Notes under the pieces: generated by a model
What the model was told of the DNA's origin: nothing
Databases searched by the model: none
The model's input: only the letters and a program-made list of their open reading frames with translations
Translations under genes and position numbers: made by a program
Source: Blastopirellula marina
GTDB lineage: Bacteria; Planctomycetota; Planctomycetia; Pirellulales; Pirellulaceae
NCBI RefSeq assembly: GCF_002967715.1
Contig: NZ_PUIA01000030.1
Location: 51,267-115,266 of the forward strand
DNA: 64,000 nt
Direction: 5' to 3'
Part shown: one piece after another, positions 63,858-64,000 of the stretch
How the letters are laid out: each line of letters begins with the position of its first letter
Position numbering within the stretch: position 1 is the first letter of the stretch

Positions 63858-64000
63858 ATGTCCCATTCCCACGAACAACCTGAACAACACGGAGCCGGCC
63901 ATCACAGCCAGACTCCGCAGGTTGCCGTGCGCGATGGGAACCGCATCATCTGCCCCTGCTGTGGTGAGGTGCTGATGGTCATCCCCGATCGCCCGATCGA
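63858..64000 (+). CDS. Hypothetical protein, start of gene, CPCC motif, cut by window end
   Basis: Open from ATG 63858 to the end of the window (47 residues). The start is His/Gln/Pro-rich (MSHSHEQPEQHGAGHH), then an IICPCCGEVLMV stretch with three cysteines in a zinc-ribbon-like spacing. No assignment. The rest lies outside. Confidence 0.55.
   Translation, partial: MSHSHEQPEQHGAGHHSQTPQVAVRDGNRIICPCCGEVLMVIPDRPI

Overview
The window looks like chromosome from a planctomycete, most likely Pirellulaceae (Blastopirellula/Bremerella/Rhodopirellula-like). The evidence is the gene content: a PVC-type haem-binding giant protein, a PSCyt1/DUF1549/DUF1553 gene followed by a DUF1501 gene, two DUF1559 pseudopilin-like genes each with a small lipoprotein gene, DUF1080-type proteins, a sulfatase, and a set of tetrahydromethanopterin (H4MPT) cofactor genes. 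No rRNA, phage, plasmid, CRISPR or intact insertion sequence was seen. The family assignment is inference from gene content.

Layout. 1-13 kb: end of a PepSY transmembrane gene, then secreted degradative/redox proteins (ceramidase-like Tat protein, a 1559-residue deacetylase/propeller/cytochrome fusion, the DUF1549/DUF1553 + DUF1501 pair, a laminin-G-fold protein). 13.2 kb: tRNA-Arg(ACG) with terminator. 13.4-18.4 kb: housekeeping (Ogt-type methyltransferase, response regulator, RNase III, MgtE). 18.4-27.3 kb: a run of nine minus-strand genes with short gaps or 4-base overlaps: SDR, DUF6513/dihydropteroate synthase-like, PabB, PabA, DUF447, beta-RFAP synthase, PdxJ, DapA, glycosyltransferase. 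The first six look like a pABA-to-H4MPT module. 27.4-32.4 kb: FabD-like acyltransferase, PQQ-like propeller, glycine-zipper lipoprotein, HEAT-like secreted protein. 33-34.5 kb and 50.8-52.4 kb: the two DUF1559 + lipoprotein pairs. 34.6-45.6 kb: assorted enzymes (Rieske protein, acetyltransferases, hydrolases, thioredoxin-like protein, sulfatase, bestrophin).

45.7-47.8 kb holds the most striking feature: a retron-like locus. A reverse transcriptase (YADD motif) is preceded by a 175-base segment bounded by complementary 15-base arms (a1/a2) and containing two msr-like hairpins and a long msd-like hairpin, with a candidate promoter placed so that transcription would begin at a1. A cold-shock protein gene and a small opposing gene lie just upstream.

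47.9-64 kb: secreted beta-helix protein, glycosyltransferase, DUF1080 protein, DinB-like protein, nitrilase, HExxH lipoprotein, IspG, GH88-like hydrolase, TrmL, LpxL-like acyltransferase, beta-propeller, and the start of a CPCC zinc-finger-like protein cut by the window end. A paired inverted REP-like palindromic repeat sits at 57.4-57.5 kb. Two genes are visibly frame-disrupted (36.5-37.0 kb and 52.7-52.9 kb), and one small membrane-protein gene (61.5-62.0 kb) seems to have lost its natural 3' end.
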